A stretch of 40,411 bases of DNA from Thermoprotei archaeon. GTDB lineage: Archaea; Thermoproteota; Thermoprotei; Thermofilales; B20-G17. A program made the translations under genes and the position numbers. The first letter of the stretch is position 1. The number at the start of each line of letters is the position of its first letter. The stretch is taken from assembly GCA_003650785.1 (NCBI GenBank), contig QMRW01000002.1, positions 1 through 40,411 on the forward strand, given 5' to 3'. The notes under the pieces are model-generated. The model worked only from the letters and a program-made list of their open reading frames with translations. It was not told the DNA's origin and ran no database searches. Shown here piece by piece: positions 8,914 to 18,888 of the stretch.

Positions 8914-9738
8914 TCACTTTACTAGTGGTTTTAGGAATTTTATAGCCTCTTTAGCTTTTTCCTCGGGAGGTATTCTTCTGAAATCCTCAATAGAGAGATA
9001 GCCTCTAAAGCCTATACCTTTAAGTAATAGCACTACTTCCCTCCAGTCAAGTATTCCACTATCGAGTGGAGCTGGAACATACTTTCGAGGATTATTAGGA
9101 TCGTGCTCGTAGTTCTTCACATGAACATGCTTAATATACTCCTTAAGTATATCCACCTGAACTCTAGGTGGCTCCCATCCTTCCCAGACAGCATTTCCTG
9201 GATCGTAAAGTACTCCTATGATTGTAGGCTCTAGGCCTCTTATGAGATCTATTATTATTCCAGCTGAGGAGGCTATACATCCTCCTCCATGCTGTTCTAG
9301 TATTGGCATAGCTTGTAGTGCTCTTTTCTTCAGTTCTTTTGCAAGATCTATTGCTTGCTTTCTAAATGCTTTTCTTATTCCCTCATACCCTCTTTCTGAA
9401 CTATATCCTGCAGCTTGTACCCTGAAGTATGGTGCCTCGAGTATTTCTGCAACTTCAGCAACTTTCAGAGCCATTTTCCTATTGACTACCCACTCTTCCT
9501 CTACAACTCCTAATTTTACATAGGAAGCTAATGCTGAGACCTCGAGTCCTAGGTCTTCTATATACTTCTTAATCTTCCTTACGTATTCTGGCTGGTAATC
9601 AATGGGTATGTGTACTCCATCTGTATGAATTCTAATCTCAATACCATCGTATCCTAGTTCCGCTATAACCTGTGCTGATTCCTCTAATGATCTCTCACTA
9701 AATATTAGTGTATACACGGAGAGCTTCATGATTCTCAC
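8914..9738 (-). CDS. Sugar phosphate isomerase/epimerase (xylose isomerase-like TIM barrel)
   Basis: LGYDGIEIR, GVLYDPGNAVWEGWEP, HVHVKNYEH, GYLSIEDFR typical of AP endonuclease family 2 / sugar isomerases. Confidence 0.85.
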   Translation of the reverse strand: MRIMKLSVYTLIFSERSLEESAQVIAELGYDGIEIRIHTDGVHIPIDYQPEYVRKIKKYIEDLGLEVSALASYVKLGVVEEEWVVNRKMALKVAEVAEILEAPYFRVQAAGYSSERGYEGIRKAFRKQAIDLAKELKKRALQAMPILEQHGGGCIASSAGIIIDLIRGLEPTIIGVLYDPGNAVWEGWEPPRVQVDILKEYIKHVHVKNYEHDPNNPRKYVPAPLDSGILDWREVVLLLKGIGFRGYLSIEDFRRIPPEEKAKEAIKFLKPLVK

Positions 9739-9765
9739 TCTAGTGAGATCTATGGATTTATAACT

Positions 9766-10209
9766 TTACCTGCACTCTGTTAGATCTATAAGTTTCATGA
9801 GTATATCTCGTAATCTTCCTTTCACTCTCATATAACTGAGTGGTGGTCTCCAATTGGGTATGAGGGATCTCATATCCTTTAAAGTTATCGCTCTTTTGTA
9901 CTTTTTAGGTTTGACTACTTTAATAGCTAGTACATGCTTATGTCCTCTTATGTATGGTATATCTCTTTCATCTACTCCTGAGCTAGGTATTGCTTTCACG
10001 TATTCCCAAATAGTACTGAACTCCCCTACTATCACTTCTCCAGCTATGAACTCTCCTACTATAGCCTTCACAGGATTTGAAGCATACATAATAATTCTAT
10101 CTCCCTGTTTTATAGTGAATATCTTCTTCCTTAACTCGAATGCCTTCCTCCCTTCAAGTATTTGATAAGCGAATACAGGCTTAAATGACATCAATATAAT
10201 ATCACTCAA
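9766..10209 (-). CDS. ASCH/PUA-like domain protein
   Basis: ILMSFKPVFAYQILEGRKAFELRKKIF...GDRIIMYASNPVKAIVGEF is ASCH-like. Confidence 0.75.
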   Translation of the reverse strand: MSDIILMSFKPVFAYQILEGRKAFELRKKIFTIKQGDRIIMYASNPVKAIVGEFIAGEVIVGEFSTIWEYVKAIPSSGVDERDIPYIRGHKHVLAIKVVKPKKYKRAITLKDMRSLIPNWRPPLSYMRVKGRLRDILMKLIDLTECR

Positions 10210-10343
10210 ACTTCCTCTCCCTTTTCAAGAGTTCTATCGGTTATTAAACTATTAGTTTCTAATAGCAGACCAAGCCGTTACTTGAATAGGCGGTATAGTG
10301 CTAGTCTAGAGAGAGGTTTAAATATTTGAGCTATGTAGGCTTC

Positions 10344-10514
10344 ATGGTGAATGAGTTGGGACTAGAGGTAAAGCACTATATCTGTATGCGGTGTAAGCGG
10401 AGATTTAGTTGGAATGAGATGTTGTACCTCCCAGGTATTCGATGCCCTTATTGTGGACAGAGAATAATAGCTAAAACTAGACCTCTTGTAGCAAAAAGAG
10501 TGAAAGCTATTTAA
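10344..10514 (+). CDS. rpoP: DNA-directed RNA polymerase subunit P (Rpo12)
   Basis: YICMRCKRRFSWNEMLYLPGIRCPYCGQRIIAKTRP; zinc-ribbon RpoP. Track ORF begins at 10326; ATG at 10344 more likely. Confidence 0.88.
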   Translation: MVNELGLEVKHYICMRCKRRFSWNEMLYLPGIRCPYCGQRIIAKTRPLVAKRVKAI

Positions 10515-11403
10515 TTCTACTATGAATTCCACTTATGAGTTCGTATATTATCCTAGCAGCCGTAGATGAAGTTATGTTGTTTATATCATAGGGCGGATAG
10601 GTCTCAACTACGTCAAAGCCTACTATACTGCTAGAGAGTATAGTGTGTAAGATGTACATAAATTCCCTGAAGTTATATCCTCCTGGTTCAGGATTACCCA
10701 CTCCTGGAGCAATGGAGGGATCTAGGACATCCATATCTATCGAAATATAGACCTTTTTCACTCTTCCCATGAACTGACGTACTTCATGCATAACCTCTTT
10801 AGTAGGGCTGTATATAGGAATATAGCTTAGTTTCTTTTCTATTTTCACGAACTCCAATTCTTCAGTTGATACTCCTCTAACTCCTACAATCAATATCTCG
10901 TCTACTCCTCTTAACTCTACTATTCTTCTAATGACTGTTGCATGTGTAAATTTATACCCTGGTGGGTATTCATCTCTTAAATCTAAGTGTGCATCGAACA
11001 CCAGTAGCCCTATACTACCGTGTTGTTTAGTGAGTACTTTGACTATAGGTAACGTTATAAGATGCTCTCCACCTATAGCCACTACCGTCTTATGTCCATC
11101 CAGTATCTCCATCATAGTCTCTTCGATAATATTAAGACTTTTGATCGGATCGAGATCATAAACTGTGATATCGCCTATATCACATACACTTAGTTTCTCG
11201 AAATCGACTCCGTATCTTAATGAATAGCTCTCTAAATGCATAGATTCCTTTCTTATACTCTCTGGTGCAAATTTAGTCCCATGGATTCTCGATACTGTAG
11301 AGTCGAGGGGTATTCCTACTATTATGGAAAGTGCTCTATTCACCTCGACAGATTTACCACAGAACTTTACACTAGGCTCACTAAGGTAGAACATTTCACT
11401 CAA
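10507..11403 (-). CDS. speB: Agmatinase/arginase family ureohydrolase
   Basis: GGEHLITLPI, DAHLDLRDEYPP, YISIDMDVLDPSIAPGVGNPEPGG metal-binding motifs. Confidence 0.9.
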   Translation of the reverse strand: MSEMFYLSEPSVKFCGKSVEVNRALSIIVGIPLDSTVSRIHGTKFAPESIRKESMHLESYSLRYGVDFEKLSVCDIGDITVYDLDPIKSLNIIEETMMEILDGHKTVVAIGGEHLITLPIVKVLTKQHGSIGLLVFDAHLDLRDEYPPGYKFTHATVIRRIVELRGVDEILIVGVRGVSTEELEFVKIEKKLSYIPIYSPTKEVMHEVRQFMGRVKKVYISIDMDVLDPSIAPGVGNPEPGGYNFREFMYILHTILSSSIVGFDVVETYPPYDINNITSSTAARIIYELISGIHSRIK

Positions 11404-11490
11404 CCAATCTTGTTGATTAGGGAAATACTATATAAACTGTTCAGGGTGAATTTATTAAAATGTGATTAGAGTAGGTAAGTGGGGTAGTAC

Positions 11491-13260
11491 ATGGACAAGT
11501 ACGAGAAGATAGTACGACTAGCTAGGCGAAGAGGGTTCTTCTGGCAGGCCTTCGAAATATACGGTGGTGTTAGTGGTTTCATGAGCCTAGGACCCCTAGG
11601 AGTAGCTTTAAAGAGGAATATAATGGATAAGTGGAGAAATACGTTCATAGTACCTCATCAAGATTTCATACTGGAAATAGAGACACCTATAGTCTCTCCT
11701 GAAATAGTTTTTAGGGCATCAGGACATTTAGAGCACTTCACTGACTATATTGTAGAATGTTTAGACTGTGGAAGAAAATATAGAGCAGATCACCTCATAG
11801 AGCAAAATACGAGTCTCAAGAATCTGGAAAGATACAGTACAGTCGAGCTCACTAACATGATAAGGAAGTATAACATTAAATGTCCAGAATGTAATGGAAG
11901 GCTAGGAGAAGTAGGAGTCTTCAATTTACTCTTCAAGACTACAATAGGACCTTATAGTGAAAATATAGGCTATTCTAGGCCGGAAGCTGCTCAAGGAATG
12001 TTCATAAACTTTCATAGAATATATCAAATTATGAGAAGAAAATTGCCCTTAGGAATAGCTCAGATAGGTAAGGTTCTAAGAAATGAAATATCACCTAGAC
12101 AGGGACTGATAAGACTTAGAGAATTTACGATCATGGAGTTAGAGTTATTCTTTGATCCTAAGAATCCTCAATGTCCTCTACTGCATAGGGTAGAGGATAT
12201 TAAGCTCAGATTACTGACAGAAGACTTACAGAGAAAAGATATAGAAGAGCCCATAGAAATCAGTGTTAGAGAGGCTGTCGAAGAGGATCTGATAATTAAT
12301 GAGTGGAATGCCTATTTTATGGCACTAGCTAAGGAGTTCATAGAATCTATAGGTGTACCTCCACATAAACAGATGTTCGTTGAAAAACTTCCTGAGGAGA
12401 GGGCTCATTATGCTGCACAGACTTACGATCAAGTAGTCTATGTTGAACGATGGGGGTGGATAGAGGTATCTGGTCATGCCTATAGAACGGATTATGATTT
12501 AAAAGGTCATATAAAGTACAGTGGTAGAGATTTAAGAGCCCATAGAATACTGAAAGTTCCCAAAGTAGTAAGAAGAGTTGAAGTAAAACCAATAATAGAG
12601 ACTTTAAGGGAAGATTTCCGTGACTTAATGCCTCAACTGATTAAGACACTTGGAGATCTAAATGCTGAGGTTGTAGCTATGGAACTTCAGAATAAAGGTT
12701 ACATAGATGTTAAAATATCTGAAGGAAGTTGCTACAGGCTAACCAGAAGACATATTGCAGTAATTACAAAGGAAGAAAAAAGAGGAGTGGAATCTTTTAT
12801 TCCTCATGTTGCAGAGCCATCCTTTGGTGCTGAGAGAGTCCTATACACGGCCTTGGAATACGCTTATTCTGAAAGAGATGGAAGGATAGTCCTTAAGCTT
12901 CCAAGAGATATAGCTCCCATAAAAGCCTCTGTTTTCCCTATAGTTAAGAAGGACGAGTTTATTGAAATTGCCCTGAGAATATATGATAACTTAAAGAGTG
13001 CAAGCATAAGTGTAGTATATGATGATGAAGGCGCTATAGGAAGAAGATATATGCGAGTAGACGAGATAGGAGTCCCCTTCGCTATTACCGTAGATGGCCA
13101 TACTTTAGTAGATGGCACTGTAACTGTTAGAGATAGAGATACATGGCAACAAGTTAGAGTGCATGAGAAGGATTTAGTCAAGTTCATTAAACTTGGATGT
13201 AAAAATCCTAAGCTCTCAATTCATGAAATTTTAGTCACTATTAGTGCTCAGTGCTCTTAG
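11491..13260 (+). CDS. glyS: Glycyl-tRNA synthetase (class II, homodimeric)
   Basis: RRGFFWQAFEIYGGVSGFMSLGPLGVALKRNI, RPEAAQGMFINF, FGAERVLYTALEYAY class II motifs. Confidence 0.96.
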   Translation: MDKYEKIVRLARRRGFFWQAFEIYGGVSGFMSLGPLGVALKRNIMDKWRNTFIVPHQDFILEIETPIVSPEIVFRASGHLEHFTDYIVECLDCGRKYRADHLIEQNTSLKNLERYSTVELTNMIRKYNIKCPECNGRLGEVGVFNLLFKTTIGPYSENIGYSRPEAAQGMFINFHRIYQIMRRKLPLGIAQIGKVLRNEISPRQGLIRLREFTIMELELFFDPKNPQCPLLHRVEDIKLRLLTEDLQRKDIEEPIEISVREAVEEDLIINEWNAYFMALAKEFIESIGVPPHKQMFVEKLPEERAHYAAQTYDQVVYVERWGWIEVSGHAYRTDYDLKGHIKYSGRDLRAHRILKVPKVVRRVEVKPIIETLREDFRDLMPQLIKTLGDLNAEVVAMELQNKGYIDVKISEGSCYRLTRRHIAVITKEEKRGVESFIPHVAEPSFGAERVLYTALEYAYSERDGRIVLKLPRDIAPIKASVFPIVKKDEFIEIALRIYDNLKSASISVVYDDEGAIGRRYMRVDEIGVPFAITVDGHTLVDGTVTVRDRDTWQQVRVHEKDLVKFIKLGCKNPKLSIHEILVTISAQCS

Positions 13261-13513
13261 CACTTACTTCATCTATACTCCTAACTGCAATACCACCATC
13301 ATTTAGTAGGGCATTTATGCTTTCTATATCCAGCTCTCTCCCTTCTACAGTGATCCTTATGGTTTCGGTTTTAACATCGACCTCTCTGACGGAGATATTG
13401 ACCTCTTCTACACCTTCTAAACTACATAACATTCTAGCCAATTCTACTATTGAAAATTCTCGTGGTTTTAAAGCATCTATTACAAGTCGAACTACCCTTA
13501 TATCTTCAGTCAA
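13241..13513 (-). CDS. DUF211 family protein
   Basis: IRVVRLVIDALKPREFSIVELARMLCSLEGVEEVNISVREVDVKTETIRITVEG matches DUF211. Confidence 0.88.
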   Translation of the reverse strand: MTEDIRVVRLVIDALKPREFSIVELARMLCSLEGVEEVNISVREVDVKTETIRITVEGRELDIESINALLNDGGIAVRSIDEVSAKSTEH

Positions 13514-13514
13514 A

Positions 13515-14225
13515 TTATCCCCCTCCTACAACGTTGAGGAGGACTACTGTAAGAAGACCCACTATCAATCCTGATAATAGCATAAGTATACCGTACTTCA
13601 GTATGTTTTCCTCGGAGAGCCTTGCTAAGAATACTCCTAATGAGAATAGAGATACTCCTATTATGACAATAGAGAGTCCTAGTGCTAACTCAGGATGCAA
13701 CATACCATACATGGTGAGGATGAAGGGGCTTACTGAAATTAGTGAAAATAGAAGAGGAGCTGTTGCATCAATTGCCGCAGCTAGAATTGTCGTCGTGTTT
13801 ACGGCTCTCTCTAATATGGATCCACCAAGATCCATGAACATGGATTTCTCTAAATCCTTTATTTCCCTCAATCGCTCTGCTCTTTCTGTCAGTAATGCTC
13901 CACTGAAACCGGATACGGCCATAGCTAGGCTTGCTCCAATGGATGCATACACTATTATCCTTGCATCTATGGTACCACTCATATAGGATCCTAATATTAT
14001 ACCAAAGACTGTTAGAATTCCATCAAATCCATTCATTACGAAGTATCTCCTAAGAATGCCACTAGCGTTCATAAGCCTGAGATGGATGCCTATTTTCTCC
14101 CTAAGGCTATTACTCAGTATTCTTCGGTAATAATGTTCTATGGTATCTCTTCTATTCTTAAGGAAATCGTTTCTACTAGATGAACTCTCATCCATATCCT
14201 GTTCTCTATATTTGTAGGGTATCAC
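13515..14225 (-). CDS. VIT1/CCC1 family membrane transporter
   Basis: NGFDGILTVFGIILGSYMSGTIDARIIVYASIGASLAMAVSGFSGALLTERAER. Confidence 0.85.
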   Translation of the reverse strand: MIPYKYREQDMDESSSSRNDFLKNRRDTIEHYYRRILSNSLREKIGIHLRLMNASGILRRYFVMNGFDGILTVFGIILGSYMSGTIDARIIVYASIGASLAMAVSGFSGALLTERAERLREIKDLEKSMFMDLGGSILERAVNTTTILAAAIDATAPLLFSLISVSPFILTMYGMLHPELALGLSIVIIGVSLFSLGVFLARLSEENILKYGILMLLSGLIVGLLTVVLLNVVGGG

Positions 14226-14268
14226 ACTATTAAACTTATTCCTCCTAATGTAATACTAGTCAACTAGT

Positions 14269-14679
14269 CTATCTCCTATGTCTCAGTAGTACTCTAAGTC
14301 CACTAAGATCTACTTCAATACCTAGTTCGCCTAGTAAATATATCATTTCAGGAAGAACTTGAATCAAGTACTCCTCTGAGACTGTATGTGCCATTGTACA
14401 TTCATTATCTACAGTTATTATGTTATCCTCGATGAAATATACTATAGGATATATTCTACACCCTTTCGGTCTCCAGCGATATATATTACATTTCCTAGTA
14501 TTTGGATTGTAAAAAACACAATGGTCATTTATGTTCTTCAATCTGAGTAGACCATCCTTAGATATCACTGAGAATTCCTTCAATTTATAGCCTAATTTGG
14601 TTATACGTAATATATCTGTCGGTCCTAGTACCATCTGAGTTTTTACACAACATTTACCACATCTAATGCATTTAAACAT
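14269..14679 (-). CDS. YkgJ family cysteine cluster protein
   Basis: FKCIRCGKCCVKT...DHCVFYNPNTRKCNIYRWRPKGCRIYP. Confidence 0.85.
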   Translation of the reverse strand: MFKCIRCGKCCVKTQMVLGPTDILRITKLGYKLKEFSVISKDGLLRLKNINDHCVFYNPNTRKCNIYRWRPKGCRIYPIVYFIEDNIITVDNECTMAHTVSEEYLIQVLPEMIYLLGELGIEVDLSGLRVLLRHRR

Positions 14680-14791
14680 ATAATCTCAATAAGTAATTAT
14701 GATCATGGACTATTATTATTAACTGTAATAGTCAAGTTCACATAGACTATCCTCGATTACCTGAGAGTAATCCTTATATTACTGCTGTACA

Positions 14792-15778
14792 ATGGTACCT
14801 ACATCGAGAGGTGAAAAAGAATTGTATTTAGGCGTATGGGCTCATCCAGGGGATTTTTCAGATGAATCTGCCGTAGATAAATTACTAAATAAACTGTCTG
14901 AAATAGGTGCTAATAAGCTCGTCGTCAATGTGAAAGATTCATCGGGACGTGTGTACTTTAAGAGTAATGTGGGTATAATGGCTGAGGTTATAAAGCACTT
15001 CGACTTCTTAAGGTATACTACAGAAAGAGCTGGAGAATTCGGTATAGAGGTTCACGCTTGGTTCGTGGTATTTCCCGAAGGAATTAAAGAACTAAAAGGT
15101 TTTCTAGAGCGTCATCCCGGATATGCCTGTATCGAAGAAGGAGGGAAACGCATAGGATGGATGTGTCCCTCTCATGAAGAAGTTCACGACTATCTCCTTA
15201 CACTCTTCCGAGAGGTTATTGAAAATTATAACATCGATGGTATTCATCTAGACTATATAAGATACCCTGAACCCATAGTCTATAAGGCATGCTTCTGTAA
15301 TAACTGTGGCTTAGGAGGTTATATGGATGAGAAATGGATTCTACATGGTTCTGAATATATAAAGTCGTTCGTCGAGAAGTCTTACAAACTCACTAGAGAA
15401 TATGGTATTGAACATAGTGCTGCGGTATTCCCTGACTATCCAACCTGTATTATCACTGTTAGACAGGATTGGGTTGAATGGATTAACCGTGGATTACTTG
15501 ATTGGGTAGCACCTATGACTTATACTAATATTACTAAGATAGTAGAAGAGTTCACTAAGATACATTCATCTCTTGTCTTAGATCGAGCACTATTACTGGA
15601 GGGATTAGGTAAACGAAGCTCTAAATCAAGACTATCTCCAGGTGATCTCCTTAATCAAATTCATAAGGCTCTCTTAAATGGAGCAGATGGGGTCATGATA
15701 TTCAGCTACTCTGGAATGGAAGATCAAGATTTCAGAGCTATTAGTAGATTTATGAGAAGTCTGAGAGGTATACAGTAA
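14792..15778 (+). CDS. Putative glycoside hydrolase (GHL10/DUF187-like)
   Basis: LGVWAHPG...VEVHAWF-like segment, DGIHLDYIRYPE, DWVAPMTYTN typical of GHL10-type TIM barrels; no signal peptide. Confidence 0.75.
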   Translation: MVPTSRGEKELYLGVWAHPGDFSDESAVDKLLNKLSEIGANKLVVNVKDSSGRVYFKSNVGIMAEVIKHFDFLRYTTERAGEFGIEVHAWFVVFPEGIKELKGFLERHPGYACIEEGGKRIGWMCPSHEEVHDYLLTLFREVIENYNIDGIHLDYIRYPEPIVYKACFCNNCGLGGYMDEKWILHGSEYIKSFVEKSYKLTREYGIEHSAAVFPDYPTCIITVRQDWVEWINRGLLDWVAPMTYTNITKIVEEFTKIHSSLVLDRALLLEGLGKRSSKSRLSPGDLLNQIHKALLNGADGVMIFSYSGMEDQDFRAISRFMRSLRGIQ

Positions 15779-15810
15779 AGGATAAAAATTAAGGCTCTAG
15801 CATAACAAGG

Positions 15811-16392
15811 ATGGATATGGCAAAGGATGCATACATCAGATTAGAGGTTCCAATACCAGATAATGTGGAATTGAGGGTGGAGGGTAAAGTAGTACTTGTA
15901 AGAGGGCCGCTAGGGCAGCTTAAAAAAGATTTCTCATATGCTAAAAAAGTGAATATATCTAGAGAGAATAATAGGGTAGTCCTTGAGACATACTTCGCTA
16001 GAAAGAGGGATAAGGCTCTTATCGGAATGCTTGCAGGAAAGATAAAGAGTATGATAGAAGGTGTACTGAGGGGATATAGGTATAGGATGTATATAGTGTA
16101 TGCACACTTTCCAATGAATCTAAAGGTATCCAAGGATGAAATAATAGTAGAGAACTTCCTAGGGAGGCGCGATATAATACGAGTAAAGATAGTAGAAGGA
16201 GCTACTGTAAAAGTACTGAAGGATGAGGTCATTATAGAAGGACTGGATAAAGAAGCAGTTGCTCAGACAGCAGCTAACCTTCACCAGGCAACTAAGCTTA
16301 GAGGAAAGAGAAGATTAGCCCCTCATGGAAGAGCTGGTGGCCCTGGAGTACTAGATGGAATATACTTATACAAGGTTGAGCACTTAAGATAA
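15811..16392 (+). CDS. rpl6: Ribosomal protein uL6 (L6)
   Basis: LEVPIPDNVELRVEGKVVLVRGPLGQLKKDFSY...YAHFPMNL. Confidence 0.95.
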   Translation: MDMAKDAYIRLEVPIPDNVELRVEGKVVLVRGPLGQLKKDFSYAKKVNISRENNRVVLETYFARKRDKALIGMLAGKIKSMIEGVLRGYRYRMYIVYAHFPMNLKVSKDEIIVENFLGRRDIIRVKIVEGATVKVLKDEVIIEGLDKEAVAQTAANLHQATKLRGKRRLAPHGRAGGPGVLDGIYLYKVEHLR

Positions 16393-16548
16393 CTACCTTC
16401 TATACCTCTTAGGTCTTAGATTGTAGCTTCTGCACCTTCTACACCTTACGGCACTCCAGGAATTTCGAGCACCGCATTCTCGGCATATTTTCACCTTAAA
16501 TGTATGCTCTAGTGCTACTTGCAACTTTACAGGGTCTGTGATTGGCAT
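16393..16548 (-). CDS. rpl40e: Ribosomal protein eL40 (L40e), 51 aa
   Basis: Manual translation MPITDPVKLQVALEHTFKVKICRECGARNSWSAVRCRRCRSYNLRPKRYRR*; four-Cys zinc finger of archaeal L40e. Below the ORF track cutoff; stop abuts the uL6 stop. Confidence 0.93.
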   Translation of the reverse strand: MPITDPVKLQVALEHTFKVKICRECGARNSWSAVRCRRCRSYNLRPKRYRR

Positions 16549-16654
16549 ATCGATCCCTAGACAATTTCGTTAAGGGGACTCTTATTAGCTTTACTCATGG
16601 TTACAGTAGGTCTTTAATTTAAGTATTTTATAGGAGGAGAGTTATATCAAAACG

Positions 16655-17563
16655 ATGAAAGATATGAGAACTACTATTTTCGGCTGGAGGGGAGTGAGTT
16701 TTGAACTACCAAGAGAGTGGGAACTTGTGAGAGAAGTGGTAGAGAAGAAACATGGTTACTTCGATATGGAAGATGAACTTATGTTGAGACTTAGAGTCTA
16801 CTGGGAAAGAATTCCTTTCGAAAAAAGTCCAGAATTAATAGATCAATTGAATAAAATAATAAAGCAACTTAAGAAGAAGAGTAAGGAGTTAAAAACAGTA
16901 GGAAGGCTAAGAATGAAAGTACATGGTCATGATGCCATCCTCACAAGGGTTAAATTAAGTCCTCCCTTAGAGATGCTACTTCTCGTATGGTATTGTGAAG
17001 ATAGAGAGAGGAGTTATGTCATCCATTTATACTACAAAACTAAAGAATACGAGTACATAGAAGATGTATTTAGGAAAATAGTCAGTAGTTTAAGGTGTCA
17101 TGGAAAAGAGTATCTATGGAGTTTTCAAGGAATTTCAATAAGATTGCCCTCTGAATACGAGGCAGTTGCCTATAGAGTCACTTCCGGATTAAGTTGGCTT
17201 AGACTGTACAATTCTAAAACTAGAGACTACATATTCATTCTCTATAATACTATGGGAAGTGAATTACTAAGAGACTATTATAGAAGTGTTCATGAATGGT
17301 ATTTAGACTTAGTCAAAAAGGAGGTCAGTAAAATAATAGGTAAACGTGTAGAAAGGGGGCGTGAGAATACTAAAATTGCGTACCATAGTGGTATCAAGAT
17401 CAGAGAAGGGACCATGGCTTTGCTTAGAAAAAAAGTGAATACAATTTCATACATCTGGTACTGTGATAAAACTAATAGATTGATCTCAGTAGTCATAGCA
17501 CCATCTAAGGCGAAAGACCTCGAAAAGTTACAGAGAGTCATGGATACTATAAGGTGTCATTGA
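16655..17563 (+). CDS. Conserved hypothetical with two tandem homologous domains
   Basis: Repeat 1 WRGVSFELPREWE...LLLVWYCEDRERSYVIHLYYKTKEYEYIEDVFRKIVSSLRCHG; repeat 2 FQGISIRLPSEYE...ISYIWYCDKTNRLISVVIAPSKAKDLEKLQRVMDTIRCH. Confidence 0.8.
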   Translation: MKDMRTTIFGWRGVSFELPREWELVREVVEKKHGYFDMEDELMLRLRVYWERIPFEKSPELIDQLNKIIKQLKKKSKELKTVGRLRMKVHGHDAILTRVKLSPPLEMLLLVWYCEDRERSYVIHLYYKTKEYEYIEDVFRKIVSSLRCHGKEYLWSFQGISIRLPSEYEAVAYRVTSGLSWLRLYNSKTRDYIFILYNTMGSELLRDYYRSVHEWYLDLVKKEVSKIIGKRVERGRENTKIAYHSGIKIREGTMALLRKKVNTISYIWYCDKTNRLISVVIAPSKAKDLEKLQRVMDTIRCH

Positions 17564-17567
17564 AACA

Positions 17568-18056
17568 CTAGGAGTTCGCAGTTCTCGCCATTAAATAAGC
17601 ATCTTCACCATTGTGGTAATATCTAGGTATGATATTGACTGTCTTAAAGCCGAGTTTTCTATAAAGAGAGATAGCTGGAGTATTCGATTTCCTTACTTCA
17701 AGGTAATATTCACTAACTTTATATACATTCTTCATGGCTTCCATAGCCCTCTTCATAAGTGCTGTACCTATACCTCTTCTCCTAGCCTCTGGAAGTACTG
17801 CTAGAGATATCACGTGACCCTTTTTAACTATGAATCTCTCTCCTACTAGAGATCTTCCATATTCAACCCTGCACATAACATATCCTACAACTTCCCCATT
17901 TAGTTCTGCCACTAAGAAAGCTTTAGGAAAGGATCTATAGTGTTCGACAAAGAAAAAGGGTGGATAGTTCTCAGGTAGTGTTGTACGATTTATATATAAT
18001 ACCCTATCCAGATCTTTGAGTTGGAATTCTCGTATTATAAATCCCTCATTCTTCAC
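17568..18056 (-). CDS. GNAT N-acetyltransferase (RimI/Ard1-like N-terminal acetyltransferase)
   Basis: VISLAVLPEARRRGIGTALMKRAM...YLEVRKSNTPAISLYRKLGFKTVNIIPRYYHNGEDAYLMAR. Confidence 0.92.
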   Translation of the reverse strand: MKNEGFIIREFQLKDLDRVLYINRTTLPENYPPFFFVEHYRSFPKAFLVAELNGEVVGYVMCRVEYGRSLVGERFIVKKGHVISLAVLPEARRRGIGTALMKRAMEAMKNVYKVSEYYLEVRKSNTPAISLYRKLGFKTVNIIPRYYHNGEDAYLMARTANS

Positions 18057-18462
18057 TCTTTCTACCTCTCTCCCTAATATATTTGATCACTATAATAACT
18101 ACTATAACTATTAATACTGAATACAATAACCATGGTGACCTTGAATAGATTAGCGATAATATTCCAAGATATGGTACTATTAACAGAACTTTTCCTTTAA
18201 CTTTGTTCCTTTCTATGGGTCTTAGATCCTCTGTAGGATTAGCATCTCCTTTGGTGACATATTTACCTGTATCCGTTATCCTTACTAGTCTATGTACTAT
18301 CAGATTAGAACCTCTTTCAAAGACTATGATGTCTCCTTCTCTATAGAGATTACTTCCTACAACTACTATCATATCCCCTATATGTAAGGTAGGATCCATA
18401 CTATAACTTGAAACTGTTGCAAGAGGAACTGGAGTACTCAGTATATTCGATATTATATTCAC
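18046..18462 (-). CDS. Signal peptidase I (archaeal type); true N-terminus probably upstream
   Basis: SSYSMDPTLHIGDMIVV...EGDIIVFERGSNLIVHRLVRIT...YVTKGDANPTEDLRPI; C-terminal TM. An in-frame TM segment lies upstream of the GTG at 18462. Confidence 0.88.
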   Translation of the reverse strand: MNIISNILSTPVPLATVSSYSMDPTLHIGDMIVVVGSNLYREGDIIVFERGSNLIVHRLVRITDTGKYVTKGDANPTEDLRPIERNKVKGKVLLIVPYLGILSLIYSRSPWLLYSVLIVIVVIIVIKYIRERGRKSEE

Positions 18463-18888
18463 AAAGAATATAACAATGAGAATTAATAAAACAAGTAGTA
18501 TGTTCTCTAATACCTGCCTCTTCGATATCTTCAGTTCGATCCCCTGTGCTAAGAAAATTAAACTACTATAAATACACTTATCCTGAACTCAGATTATGGA
18601 CCTATACGTTAAATAATGATTCTATATACTTATTTCCGATAACATGATGAAGTCCATTCTTTATCGATGCTGTTCTGGATATATAGTAGCATTTGTGGAA
18701 GACTACTATCTCCTATCTGTATTTTTATTTGTATAATAGTGTTTATCTCAATATATATCATAAGTAACATAGAATTATACCAAATTACATATATTATATG
18801 TAGATTTTATACGTACTATTACTACTAAATAGCACACTAGCCCCGAGAGCAATCTATATATAGAAGCGCTATACAGAAAAGTGAGGGT

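Noticed and set aside
18641-18680. acATGATGAagtccattctttatcGATGctgttctgg as a C/D sRNA
   Set aside because: Good C box but no CTGA D or D' box at suitable spacing.
18640-18790. Short ORFs (about 30 aa plus strand, about 46 aa minus strand) in the 330-bp gap upstream of the thermosome
   Set aside because: Composition is low-complexity AT-rich, no recognised family or clear ribosome-binding site; cannot be supported.
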